NCBI RefSeq assembly: GCF_016862395.1
Contig: NZ_BOMW01000032.1
Span: forward strand, 92,494-156,493
DNA from: Actinoplanes siamensis
GTDB lineage: Bacteria > Actinomycetota > Actinomycetes > Mycobacteriales > Micromonosporaceae
Reading direction: 5' to 3'
Length of the DNA: 64,000 bases
A model generated the notes under the pieces. The model worked only from the letters and a program-made list of their open reading frames with translations. It was not told the DNA's origin and did no database searches. Both the position numbers and the translations under genes were made by a program. Shown piece after piece: positions 26,790 through 35,822 of the stretch. Position 1 is the first letter of the stretch. Each line of letters opens with the position of its first letter.

Positions 26790-29700
26790 TCAGGCGGGCT
26801 GCGGCACGCGGGCCGGGTCCAGGTTCCGGGCCAGCAGGTCCACGGTCGTCTCGATGTCCTCGACGGTGTGCTCGGCGGTGATGAAGAACCGCAGCCGGGC
26901 CAGCCGCTCCTTCACCGCCGGGTACATGATCGGGTTGACGCTGATCCCGTTCTTGAACAGCGTGTCGGCCAGCTTCAGCGCCTGCACCGAGTCGCCGGTG
27001 ATGCACGGGATGACAGGCGTGCCGGCGCTCGGCCCGGTGTCGATCCCGGCCCGCTTGGCCAGGCGCAGGAAGGTTGCCGCCCGGTCGTGCAGCACCTTGA
27101 GCCGCTGCGGCTCCTCACGGATGATGTGCAGCGCGGCCAGCGCGGCGGCCGCGTTCGGCGGGCTCATGCCGGCGCTGAAGATGAAGCCCGGCATGGTGTA
27201 GCGCAGGTACTCGATCAGCTCGCGTCGGCCGGCGAGGTAGCCGCCGCAGCTGGCCAGCGACTTGGACAGGGTGCCCATCCAGATGTCCACGTCGCCGCGG
27301 TCCACCCCGAAGTGCTCGCCGACGCCGCCGCCGCGGGCGCCGAGCACTCCGATGCTGTGCGCCTCGTCCACCATCAGCAGCGCGCCGTGCTTCTTCTTCA
27401 GCGCGATCAGCGCCGGCAGGTCGCAGATGTCGCCGTCCATGCTGTAGACGCCCTCGACGATGATCAGCACCCGCCGGTAGCGGTCGCGGATCCGGGTCAG
27501 CAGCGCGTCCAGAGCGGCCAGGTCCTGGTGCGGGAACGGCTGGCGGTTGGCCCCGGAGAGGCGGCAGCCCTGCAGGATGCTGTCGTGCGCGAGCGCGTCG
27601 TGCACGATCAGGTCTTCCGGGCCGACCATGTGGCCGATGACCCCGACGTTCGTGGAGTGCCCGCCGAGCAACGAGATCGCGTCCTCGGCGCCGACCAGGG
27701 CGGCCAGGCTGCGGTCCAGCTCGTCGTGCAGGGCCCGGTTGCCGGACAGGATGCGGGCGGCGGAGACCGAGGAACCGTACCGCTCGACCGCCTCCTTCAC
27801 CGCGTAGTTCACCATCGGGTGCCCGGACAGACCCAGGTAGTTGTAGCTGGAGAAGGAGATGATCTGGCGGCCCTGCACCGAGGTCCGGCTGTTGATCACG
27901 CTGTCGTGGACGATGTAGTACGGGTTCGCCACCTTGACCCGCTCCAGGATGTCGCCGCGCGCCTCGAACTGCACGATCTCCGGCAGCTTGGTGACGTCGG
28001 CGACCTCGGGCCGGCGGGCGTCGTCCCGTGGGACCAGGGCCTGCTGGGCCTCGGGAACGGAGGCCGGAGCGGCCGGCGCCGGGGCCGCCTCGGCCACCGG
28101 GGTGCCGCCGCCCAGCGACTGCGTCAGCAACTGCACCAGCTCCCGGACGGTGGCGACGCCGAACACCTGCTCGGGCGCCAGGTCGAGATCCGGCCAGCGG
28201 CGCTTGGCCGCCGCGATCAGCTCGGCCGTCATGATCGAGTCGAAGCCCAGATCGGCCGCGAACGTCTGCTCCGGCCGGACCATGTCCGCCGGATAGGCGC
28301 TGATCTTGCCGACCATCGCGGCCACCTCCGCGGCGACCTCGGCGTACAGCTGGTTGCTCTCGGTCTTCTCCGGAGCCGGCTTCTGCGCCGGCACCGAGAC
28401 GCGGACCGCGGGCGGCGCGGCGTTCTCCGGCTTCGCCGCGGCCGGGGCCGGCGCCGGCGGAGCCGCCGGGAGGGCCGGGGCCGGCACCAGGTCGGCCGGG
28501 TCGGCGCCGATGCCACGCAGGACCGCTAGCTGCTCCCGCAGCAGGGAGATGACGTCGTTCACGGGATTCTGTTCTCCGTTACTGATCGCGGCCGCCGGCA
28601 GCGCCGCGCGCGCCGGGGCTTCGGGGGGACGGGGGTGACTGTCGTCAGTTGTGCGGATGAATCGGGCCGGTGTGGCGCCCGGTGCGGTTCGCCGGATCGA
28701 GTAGTGCTGCGTGGCCAGCGGCGACGGCGGCAGCGTGACCAGCGGGATGCTCAGCCCCTCGAACAGCGGCGTGAGGTCCACCGGCACGCCCGCCACGGCA
28801 AGTCGGCCCAGGCCCTCCAGCAGGGCGTACCCGTCATCCGGCTGGGACGGCATCAGCGCGATCGAGTCCAGGCCGCGCGCCGCCGGGGTCTGCGCGGTCA
28901 TGCCCAGCAGCGCGTCCCCGGCCGAGACCTGGACCAGGATCTTCGCGCCCTCGGCCACCGCCGTGTCCACCGCCTCGCGGAACAGCACCGGCGCCGAGCC
29001 CTGCCGGCCCCAGAGGGCGCGCAGCGACTCCGGGTCGGCCGTGGCCGCCGGGTCCACGCTGGAGACGAAAGTACGGATCGGCTTGCGCACCGGCAGGCGC
29101 GCGACGTGCGCGGCCACCCGGGAGTCGACCTCTGCCATCAGCGGCGAGTGGAAGGCGTGCGAGACGCGCAGCGGCACCACCGGGACCTCCCGTTCCCGGC
29201 AGCGGTCCACCAGCCGGCCGACCGCGTCCCGGTGCCCGCTGGCGACGATCTGGGACGGGTGGTTGTAGCAACCCGCCCAGACCCCCTCGATGCCGGCGCA
29301 CAGCTGCTCGAACCCGGCCGCGTCGATCCGGACCGCGGCCATCGTGCCGGGCGGCGGCTCCAGGCCCGCGGTCACCGCGGCGCCGCGCTCGATCAGGAAC
29401 TCGATGCCGTCGTCCGGGGTCAGCGCCCCGGCGGCGACCGCCGCGGCCAGCTCGCCGACGCTGTGCCCGAGCGTGATCGCCGGGGTCACCCCGAGGTCGG
29501 CGAGCAGCTGGGTCATCCCGATCCCGGCCACGCCGAGGCCGGGCTGGCAGATCCGGGTCGCGCTGACCCGCTCCTCGTCACCCGGCCCGGGCGTGTCGCA
29601 GAGCAGGTCGGTGACCGGCTCGCCGGTGCGCTCGTCGACCTGGTCGGCCAGCGGGCGGACGTGCTCGGCCAGCGCCGGGAACCGGGCGACCAGGTCACGC

Positions 29701-31538
29701 AGCACGCCGGGGCGCAGCGAGCCCTGGCCGGGGTAGAGGAAGGCCAGGGAGCGCTGCTCCGGCGCCAGCGGGGCGGTGCTGGCGTACACCCCGGGGGCCA
29801 GGCGCCCGGTGGCGTCGCCGGCCAGCTCGCGGGCCGCGGCGGCGAGGCGCTCGGCCAGCTCCTCCCGGGTCCGGCACATCACCGCCAGCCGGGCGCCGAG
29901 CAGGGTGCGGCTGGCCATCGTGCGGGCCACCGCCGCAGGCGTCAACTCCGGGTCGGCCCGGATCAGACCCGACAACCTCCGGGCGTACGACGTGAGCAGG
30001 TCCCCGTCGTCGGCGGAGAGCAGCACCACCCACGGGCGGTCCGCCTCGTCCCCGTCGTCCTCCGGTTCGGGCGCCTCGCTCAGCACGGCGTGCACGTTGG
30101 TGCCGCCGAAGCCGAACGAGCTGACGCCCGCCCGCCGCCTGTCGTCGGCCGGATGCGCCCAGGCCCGCGGCTCGGTGGCGATCGCCAGCCCGGCCTCGGC
30201 CAGGGGCAGCTCGGCGTGCGGGTCCATGGCCGCCGGCTGCGGCGGGACGACCCGGTGGTGCAGGGCCAGCGCGGTGCGCAGCACGCCCGCGGCGCCGGCC
30301 GCCGGCAGCGTGTGCCCGATGGTGGCCTTGCCCGAGGACAGGTAGCAGGGCCGGTCCGCGGACTTGGCGCGCAGCCGGCGGATCGCCTCGACCTCCACCT
30401 TGTCGCCGACCGTGGTGCCGGTGCCGTGCGCCTCCAGGAAGTCGATCGCGCCCGGCTCCACCCGCGCGTCCCGGTAGGCGGCGCGCATCGCCGCCTCCTG
30501 GCCCTCCGCCTTCGGGGTCATCGGGCCGGCGCCCTTGCCGTCGTTGGCGGTGCCGATGCCGTTGAGCACCGCGTAGATGCGGTCCCCGGCCTCCAGCGCG
30601 TCGTCCAGCGGCCGGAGCACGGCCAGCGACCCGCCCTCGCCGAGGACGAAGCCGTCAGCCCGGGTGTCGAACGGGCGGCACACCCCGGCCGGCGACAGCG
30701 CGCCCACCCGGGAGAAGCCGACGAGCGCGTTCGGGGTGAGGTTCAGGAACACGCCGCCGACCAGGGCCGCGTTGCACGAGCCGGTGCGCAGATGGTTGAC
30801 CGCCTCGTGCATGGCCACCAGCGCGGACGAGCACGCCGCGTCCACGGCGAACGACGGCCCGCCGAGGTCGAGCAGCTCGCTGACGGTGGCCGGGGCCATG
30901 TTCAGCAGCGAGCCGGCCATCGAGAACGACTGCGGCGGGTCGATCGCCGCCTTCGCCGCCTCGGCGATCGCCTTGAGCAGCTCCGGGTCGTTCGCGTTGG
31001 GCGACAGCGACCCGTCGGCGAGCAGGCTGGCGGTCAGCCGGGCGCCGGTCATGTCCTTGTAGTCGGCGGTGCTCAGCCCGACGAAGACCCCGGTGGTCGC
31101 CCGGTCGAACGGGCGTCGCTCCCAGCCCGCGTCCTGGACCGCTTCCCGGGCCAGGTCGACGAGGAGCCGGTGCTGCGGATCCATGGCCTTGGCGCGCCGC
31201 GGCGGGATGCGGTGGTGCAGGGCGGCGAACCTCTCGACCTCGTCAAGAAAGGCCACCCGGTCGGTGTACGTCGAATGATGGTCACGAAAATTCGTCGAAT
31301 AGAAAGTTTCGTGATTCCAGCGCGCCGGCGGTACGGGGCGGAATTGATGAGCGGCGGTCAGTGAGTTCGCCCAGAACTCGACCACGTCGCGCGCCCCCGG
31401 AAAACGGCAGGATAGGCCGACGATGGCAATGTCCAATGATGTTCCCCATGCTTGCGTGCCTGAAGGTCCGCCGGAAAGCGGCCAGGAAAGCGCGGGACAA
31501 GCCGATGGATGATCGTCGGCGATGCGCTTCGTGAGCAC
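26790..31538 (-). CDS. Hybrid polyketide synthase: KS-AT-ACP-alpha-oxoamine synthase
   Basis: 1582 aa single-module enzyme. KS: Cys236 (DAACSSA), His371 (EAHGTGT), His409 (ATIGHT). AT: Ser693 (GHSVG) with HAFH at 794-797, the malonyl-CoA signature. ACP: Ser1101 in LGFDSI. The C-terminal PLP domain (about 1185-1575) is of the AONS/ALAS/serine-palmitoyltransferase family: YNYLGLSGHP, DEAHSIGVLG, and Lys1426 in GTLSKSLAS. There is no KR, DH, ER or TE. The PLP domain should therefore release the beta-ketoacyl-ACP by decarboxylative condensation with an amino acid, giving an amino-ketone. The first 34 codons have atypical codon use and no RBS; a TTG at 31436, just before the KS, may be the real start. 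Confidence 0.9.
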   Translation of the reverse strand: MLTKRIADDHPSACPALSWPLSGGPSGTQAWGTSLDIAIVGLSCRFPGARDVVEFWANSLTAAHQFRPVPPARWNHETFYSTNFRDHHSTYTDRVAFLDEVERFAALHHRIPPRRAKAMDPQHRLLVDLAREAVQDAGWERRPFDRATTGVFVGLSTADYKDMTGARLTASLLADGSLSPNANDPELLKAIAEAAKAAIDPPQSFSMAGSLLNMAPATVSELLDLGGPSFAVDAACSSALVAMHEAVNHLRTGSCNAALVGGVFLNLTPNALVGFSRVGALSPAGVCRPFDTRADGFVLGEGGSLAVLRPLDDALEAGDRIYAVLNGIGTANDGKGAGPMTPKAEGQEAAMRAAYRDARVEPGAIDFLEAHGTGTTVGDKVEVEAIRRLRAKSADRPCYLSSGKATIGHTLPAAGAAGVLRTALALHHRVVPPQPAAMDPHAELPLAEAGLAIATEPRAWAHPADDRRRAGVSSFGFGGTNVHAVLSEAPEPEDDGDEADRPWVVLLSADDGDLLTSYARRLSGLIRADPELTPAAVARTMASRTLLGARLAVMCRTREELAERLAAAARELAGDATGRLAPGVYASTAPLAPEQRSLAFLYPGQGSLRPGVLRDLVARFPALAEHVRPLADQVDERTGEPVTDLLCDTPGPGDEERVSATRICQPGLGVAGIGMTQLLADLGVTPAITLGHSVGELAAAVAAGALTPDDGIEFLIERGAAVTAGLEPPPGTMAAVRIDAAGFEQLCAGIEGVWAGCYNHPSQIVASGHRDAVGRLVDRCREREVPVVPLRVSHAFHSPLMAEVDSRVAAHVARLPVRKPIRTFVSSVDPAATADPESLRALWGRQGSAPVLFREAVDTAVAEGAKILVQVSAGDALLGMTAQTPAARGLDSIALMPSQPDDGYALLEGLGRLAVAGVPVDLTPLFEGLSIPLVTLPPSPLATQHYSIRRTAPGATPARFIRTTDDSHPRPPEAPARAALPAAAISNGEQNPVNDVISLLREQLAVLRGIGADPADLVPAPALPAAPPAPAPAAAKPENAAPPAVRVSVPAQKPAPEKTESNQLYAEVAAEVAAMVGKISAYPADMVRPEQTFAADLGFDSIMTAELIAAAKRRWPDLDLAPEQVFGVATVRELVQLLTQSLGGGTPVAEAAPAPAAPASVPEAQQALVPRDDARRPEVADVTKLPEIVQFEARGDILERVKVANPYYIVHDSVINSRTSVQGRQIISFSSYNYLGLSGHPMVNYAVKEAVERYGSSVSAARILSGNRALHDELDRSLAALVGAEDAISLLGGHSTNVGVIGHMVGPEDLIVHDALAHDSILQGCRLSGANRQPFPHQDLAALDALLTRIRDRYRRVLIIVEGVYSMDGDICDLPALIALKKKHGALLMVDEAHSIGVLGARGGGVGEHFGVDRGDVDIWMGTLSKSLASCGGYLAGRRELIEYLRYTMPGFIFSAGMSPPNAAAALAALHIIREEPQRLKVLHDRAATFLRLAKRAGIDTGPSAGTPVIPCITGDSVQALKLADTLFKNGISVNPIMYPAVKERLARLRFFITAEHTVEDIETTVDLLARNLDPARVPQPA

Positions 31539-31585
31539 ACGCTAACGCACGACGCCCAGATTGCACGGAAGGCGCCTCGGCGTTT

Positions 31586-31614
31586 TCACGGGACCTGTTG
31601 CAGGTTCTTGTCAA
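31586..31614 (-). promoter_or_regulatory. Possible promoter of the hybrid PKS
   Basis: A perfect TTGACA (31614-31609, minus strand) lies in AT-rich intergenic DNA upstream of the PKS, but the hexamer 17 nt downstream (CCGTGA) is a poor -10, so this is tentative. Confidence 0.3.
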
Positions 31615-31794
31615 AAGTTAGAACAGTGCCATGCCAACATGTGTGATCTTTTTGTTCGGGTCACTCGTCAGTGGTACCCCCGTGTCGCGATCCGGGCTTC
31701 GGCGCGTTGTTCCGGTGCAGGCCGGGACGGGGGTACGTCACCCGCGCGTGTGTCGATTTGGGAAATTAGCCCGGTTCGCCTAGTTTTGTGCGCC

Positions 31795-32214
31795 ATGAAG
31801 CACGCAACCATGCGGTGGCTGGCCGCAGCCGTGGCGCTGGCCGGCATCGCCTCCGCCAGCCCCGCCCAGGCAGCCCCGTCGGATCCCCCCTTCGGTCCCA
31901 TTCGGATGAACGCGACCGCCTACTACGGAACGCTCGACGTCATCGCTCGCGAGACGCTCGGGCTCAAGGCCCAATTCACCACCTGGGACGGTCACCCGGT
32001 GGCCGGCCTGCCGATCCAGTTCACCACCACGGGTGAGCGCTTCCCGCTCTGTGAGGCGACCACCGACTTCGGCGGCTGGGCCGAGTGCAAGAACGGGCCC
32101 GTCCCGCCGCCCGTCTCGCTGGCGAACCTGCTGGTCAACGGCTACGACGCGGTCTGGCAGGGCAACCGGCGGTTCGCGCCGGTGAGTGCGCACAACAACA
32201 TCGGTATCGGCTGA
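31795..32214 (+). CDS. Small secreted protein, Ig-like fold possible
   Basis: 139 aa. Sec signal peptide: KHATMRW, a hydrophobic stretch, and cleavage after ASPAQA near residue 27. The mature part, about 112 aa, is beta-rich with ATTDFGGWAECK and two Cys, like bacterial Ig-like (big) domains in which a rule such as 'GLPIQFTTTG' occurs. Function is unknown. It is divergent from the PKS and convergent with the desaturase. Confidence 0.7.
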   Translation: MKHATMRWLAAAVALAGIASASPAQAAPSDPPFGPIRMNATAYYGTLDVIARETLGLKAQFTTWDGHPVAGLPIQFTTTGERFPLCEATTDFGGWAECKNGPVPPPVSLANLLVNGYDAVWQGNRRFAPVSAHNNIGIG

Positions 32215-32265
32215 CCGCTGCCGGACCCGGGACGCGGCGGACCGCGTACCGGTGAATCGGGAAAT

Positions 32266-32310
32266 GCGGCCGTGAGGTGCGTGCTCACCTGGTGGCGCAC
32301 CCGCGGCCGC
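32266..32310. terminator. Hairpin between convergent genes
   Basis: GCGGCCG (32266) pairs with CGGCCGC (ending 32310), and GGTGCG with CGCACC inside it. This gives a long two-part stem between the secreted-protein and desaturase stops, a likely bidirectional terminator without a U-tract. Confidence 0.55.
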
Positions 32311-32336
32311 CCCCGGATCCCCGCTCCCGGCGGGGC

Positions 32337-33353
32337 TCAGCCGCCGGCCCGTCCGGCGCGCAGGTCGGCGCCGACGTCGTGCAGGTGGCGCAGCGCCTGC
32401 CGGTACGACTCGACGAGTCCGGTCATCTCATAGGGCACCCCGATCTCCGCGCAGTAGTCCCGCACCAGGGGCTGGGCCTTGCGCAGGTTGGGCGTCGGCA
32501 TCGCGGGGAACAGGTGATGCTCGATCTGGTAGTTCAACCCGCCCAGGGCCACGTCGGTCAGCCAGCCGCCGCGGACGTTCCGTGAGGTCAGCACCTGCTT
32601 GCGGAAGAAGTCCTCGGTGCCGTCCGGATGCGGCATCCCCTTGTGGTTGGGCGCGAAGGTCAGACCCAGATAGACCCCGAACAGCGCCTGGTGCACGACC
32701 AGGAACGCCAGCGCCTGCGCCGGGGTGAGCACCAGCAGCAGGGCCGCGGCGTAACCGGCGAAGTGCGCGCCGAGCAGCGCCCACTCCGCGCGGCGCCGCT
32801 TCACCGTCTTGTCCAGCAGGGCCCGGACGCTGTCCCGCTTCAACGAGATCCCGAGCAGGGTGAGCAGCGGGAAGAAGAGCCACGCCTGATGCCTGGCCAG
32901 GAAGCCCTTGCCGGCCGCCGCCTCCCGGGACCAGACCAGCACGCCCGGCCCGACGTCCGGGTCCAGGTCGTCGTGGTTCGGGTTGGCGTGGTGCTTGGTG
33001 TGCTTGTCCATCCAGTATCCGTAGGACATCCCGATCGCCAGGTTGCCGGCCAGCAGGCCGGCTCGGGCGCTCGGCGCGTTGGTGCGGAACACCTGCCGGT
33101 GCGCGAGGTCGTGCGCGACCAGCGCCACCTGGGCGTTGACCACGGCCAGGAAGACCGCCACGGCCAGCGTCCACCAGGACGCGCCGACCAGGAGGAACGC
33201 CGCCCACCCGGCGATCAGGGCGAGCGTCACCAGGCTCAGGCGCACGGCGTAGTGGCCGGGACGGCGGCGCATCAGGCCGGCCGCGTTGATCCGGCGGTTG
33301 AGTTCGGCGAAGTCGCTTCCGGCGGCCCGCGGCCGCTCCGTCGTGGTGGTCAT
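32337..33353 (-). CDS. Membrane fatty-acid (acyl-lipid) desaturase
   Basis: 338 aa di-iron desaturase. The three histidine boxes are present: HDLAH, HTKHH and QIEHH, spaced as in acyl-lipid desaturases, with four membrane helices in two pairs. It introduces a double bond into membrane-lipid acyl chains and needs an electron donor, not found here. A GGAGAG ribosome site precedes the ATG. It is divergent from a NarL-type histidine kinase/regulator pair across a 111 bp gap, as desaturase genes are in Bacillus des systems. Confidence 0.92.
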   Translation of the reverse strand: MTTTTERPRAAGSDFAELNRRINAAGLMRRRPGHYAVRLSLVTLALIAGWAAFLLVGASWWTLAVAVFLAVVNAQVALVAHDLAHRQVFRTNAPSARAGLLAGNLAIGMSYGYWMDKHTKHHANPNHDDLDPDVGPGVLVWSREAAAGKGFLARHQAWLFFPLLTLLGISLKRDSVRALLDKTVKRRRAEWALLGAHFAGYAAALLLVLTPAQALAFLVVHQALFGVYLGLTFAPNHKGMPHPDGTEDFFRKQVLTSRNVRGGWLTDVALGGLNYQIEHHLFPAMPTPNLRKAQPLVRDYCAEIGVPYEMTGLVESYRQALRHLHDVGADLRAGRAGG

Positions 33354-33413
33354 GTCTCTCCACCCAACCGGAGCGATCCGCCGCCGTCAGGAGTGCAGAC
33401 CCCCCGGTGCGGG

Positions 33414-33431
33414 GGTAGTGCTGGCACTACC
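33414..33431. promoter_or_regulatory. Perfect inverted repeat, likely response-regulator operator
   Basis: GGTAGTGCTGGCACTACC has 8 bp arms around a 2 bp centre. It lies 33 bp upstream of the histidine-kinase ATG and 61 bp from the desaturase start. Size and symmetry suit a dimeric LuxR-type response regulator, most simply the one encoded here. Confidence 0.65.
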
Positions 33432-33464
33432 GACAGGGGTGCGCGGGGCGAGCAGGATGGGGGC

Positions 33465-34751
33465 ATGGACTCGCGTGACTGGATCCGCGACGGGCTCCGG
33501 GCCGTCCTCGGTGGCCTGATCGCCATCCCGCTGGCGGCGCTCAACCTGCCGCTCTTCGTGCTCTCCGTGGCCACCCTGATCCTGGGTGTGGTGCCAGGGC
33601 TGGGGATGGTGCTGTTCCCGCTGGTCACCCAGCTGGTCCGGGCCCGGGCCGACCTGGCCCGGCGGATCGCGGCGGGTTCCGGCGTGGCCATCGCCCGGCC
33701 CTATCGCACGGCGCCGGAGCGGGCCGTGCTGGGCGGCTGGCGGCACTACCGCTGGGTCCTGACCGACCCGGCGACCTGGCGTGACCTCGCCTGGCTGGTG
33801 CCCGGCGCGGTCGCCGGCGTGACCCTCGGCGTGCTGATCCTGGCCATCCCGCTCTACGGCCTGGAGGGCGTGCTGCTGATCCCACTGTGGATCTGGCTCG
33901 GCACGGGGTGGTACGGCTACGGCGCGATCTGGCCGTTCTCGACTGTCGGCGACGCGTTCCTCTCGCTGCCGCAGGGCGCGCTGATCCTGTCGATCGGGGT
34001 GGCCGGCGCGCCGTACCTGCGCCGCTGCGGCGCGCTCTTCGACCGCCTGCTGCTCGCCCCGACCCGCAACGCGGAGCTGCGCCTGCGGGTCAGCCAGCTC
34101 ACCGTCACCCGGGCCGACACGGTCGACGCGCAGGCCGCCGAGCTGCGCCGGATCGAGCGGGACCTGCACGACGGCGCCCAGGTCCGGCTGGTGTCGCTGG
34201 GCATGACCATCGGCCTGGCCGAGGAGATGGTCGAGGCCGACCCGGCCGGCGCCCGCAAGCTGCTCGCCGAGGCGCGGGAGACCAGCACCGCCGCCTTGGC
34301 CGACCTGCGGCATCTGGTGCGCGGCATCCACCCGCCGGTGCTCGCCGAGCGGGGGCTGGACGGCGCGGTCCGCGCGTTGGCCCTGGCGCTGCCGATCCCG
34401 ATCACGGTGGAGACCGCGCTGCCCGGCCGGCTGGACACGCCTGTCGAGTCGGCGGCCTACTTCGCCGTCGCCGAGGCGCTGGCCAACACGACCCGGCACA
34501 GTTTCGCCCGCACCGCCCGGGTCGAGCTCTGGCACACCGGGTCCACACTGGTCATGCAGGTCAGCGACGACGGCCTTGGTGGCGCCGATCCGGCCGGCGG
34601 CACCGGCCTGCGAGGCATCGAGCGCCGGCTCGCCGCGTTCGATGGCACGATGAGCCTGTCCAGCCCGCCGGGCGGACCGACCGTCGTGACCATGGAGCTG
34701 CCTTGCGCGTCGTTCTCGCCGAAGACCACGCCCTCCTCCGGGACGGGTTGA
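33465..34751 (+). CDS. Sensor histidine kinase, NarL-partner (HisKA_3) type
   Basis: 428 aa. The N-terminal part holds about four to five membrane helices (near 15-65, 115-145, 165-190). The dimerisation/phospho-acceptor helix is RRIERDLHDGAQVRLV with His near residue 231. The ATPase domain ends with SDDGLGGADPAGGTGLRGIERRL. With little extracytoplasmic sequence, it probably senses the membrane itself, as DesK does. The 3' end overlaps the regulator gene by 49 nt. The longer frame upstream of 33465 is antisense to the desaturase. Confidence 0.9.
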   Translation: MDSRDWIRDGLRAVLGGLIAIPLAALNLPLFVLSVATLILGVVPGLGMVLFPLVTQLVRARADLARRIAAGSGVAIARPYRTAPERAVLGGWRHYRWVLTDPATWRDLAWLVPGAVAGVTLGVLILAIPLYGLEGVLLIPLWIWLGTGWYGYGAIWPFSTVGDAFLSLPQGALILSIGVAGAPYLRRCGALFDRLLLAPTRNAELRLRVSQLTVTRADTVDAQAAELRRIERDLHDGAQVRLVSLGMTIGLAEEMVEADPAGARKLLAEARETSTAALADLRHLVRGIHPPVLAERGLDGAVRALALALPIPITVETALPGRLDTPVESAAYFAVAEALANTTRHSFARTARVELWHTGSTLVMQVSDDGLGGADPAGGTGLRGIERRLAAFDGTMSLSSPPGGPTVVTMELPCASFSPKTTPSSGTG

Positions 34752-35341
34752 CCCGCCTGCTGACCGCGCACGCCTGCGAGGTGGTCGCGGCTGTCGACAA
34801 CGGACCGGCGCTGCTCCCGGCCCTGGTCGAGCACCGCCCGGACGTGGCAGTCGTGGACGTCCGCCTGCCGCCCACCTTTACCGACGAGGGCCTGCAGGCC
34901 GCGATCAGCGCCCGGGGCGTCATCCCGGGCATGCCGGTCCTGGTCCTCAGCCAGCACGTCGAGCCGCTCTACGCTCGGGAGCTGCTGTCCGACCGCACGG
35001 GTGGCGTCGGTTACCTGCTCAAGGACCGCGTCTCGCACGTGGCCCAGTTCGTCGACGCGGTCCGCCGGGTGGCCTCCGGCGGCACCGCCATGGACCCCGA
35101 GGTCGTCTACCAACTGCTGGCCCGCCGCGAGTCGCCGCTCTCGGCGCTGACCGTGCGGGAACGGGAAGTCCTGGCGCAGATGGCCGAGGGTCGCTCGAAC
35201 GGCGCCATCGCCACGAAACTCTTCATCGGCGAGAAAGCGGTGAGTAAACACATCAACAACATCTTCACCAAGCTCGACCTGCCGCCGTCCGACGACGACA
35301 ACCGGCGGGTCCTGGCCGTCCTCACCTACCTCAACTCCTGA
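34703..35341 (+). CDS. LuxR/NarL-family response regulator
   Basis: 212 aa. Receiver domain starts LRVVLAEDHALLRDGL, with acceptor Asp52 in VVDVRLPP, and a conserved Lys in YLLKDR. The HTH lies near 148-212 (LTVREREVLAQMAEGRSNGAIATKLF). The TTG at 34703 is chosen because GGAG lies 5 nt upstream and the receiver begins there; no ATG or GTG fits. It overlaps the kinase gene, so the two are coupled. A palindrome upstream of the kinase is its likely site. Confidence 0.9.
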   Translation: MRVVLAEDHALLRDGLTRLLTAHACEVVAAVDNGPALLPALVEHRPDVAVVDVRLPPTFTDEGLQAAISARGVIPGMPVLVLSQHVEPLYARELLSDRTGGVGYLLKDRVSHVAQFVDAVRRVASGGTAMDPEVVYQLLARRESPLSALTVREREVLAQMAEGRSNGAIATKLFIGEKAVSKHINNIFTKLDLPPSDDDNRRVLAVLTYLNS

Positions 35342-35406
35342 CCGCCCGCTCTGGCCGCCCGCTCTGACCGCCCACCTTGGCCGCCCACCCTTGACCACCC
35401 ACCCCG
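35341..35406 (+). repeat. Five tandem 13-14 bp GC-rich repeats
   Basis: Copies of RCCGCCCRCYYTG begin immediately at the response-regulator stop: accgcccgctctg, gccgcccgctctg, accgcccaccttg, and two more degenerate units. Confidence 0.7.
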
Positions 35407-35822
35407 GGACGCCCCGCCGGCATCGCGAGCCCCATTTCGCCGCGCCCCGCCACACCGCGGACACATGTCCCCGTGCCCCGGCGCTCGCGCCGCCACGCGC
35501 GGCTATGGCCGCCCAAGGCCGCCGGGTTTTGCCTGGTGCTGATGGTTGTCCCGCGATCTCGGAGACACCCCTGAGTGCCAGCCGGAGACCGCGACCGGCG
35601 CCGCGATCCGGACCGGCCGCCCCCTGTTTCCGACTCGCGGGCCGCGGCGTGTCGGCGTACAGGTTCCGGTGGCTCTGGCAAGATTTTCGTGGCGGAAGAT
35701 CGGGTTGGCGGAGCCGGGTGGTGAGGGCAGTTGAGGCAGATTCCCGTACCACTTCCGAGGTCGCGCTGGTGTACTGCCCGCATCGATAGCGGCCCGCGTA
35801 CGGGACTGACGGAATCATTCTG
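35407..35822. other. Gene-free region
   Basis: About 415 bp between the response regulator and the next gene. I see no coding sequence with a ribosome site, no RNA gene and no mobile-element remnant. Confidence 0.4.
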
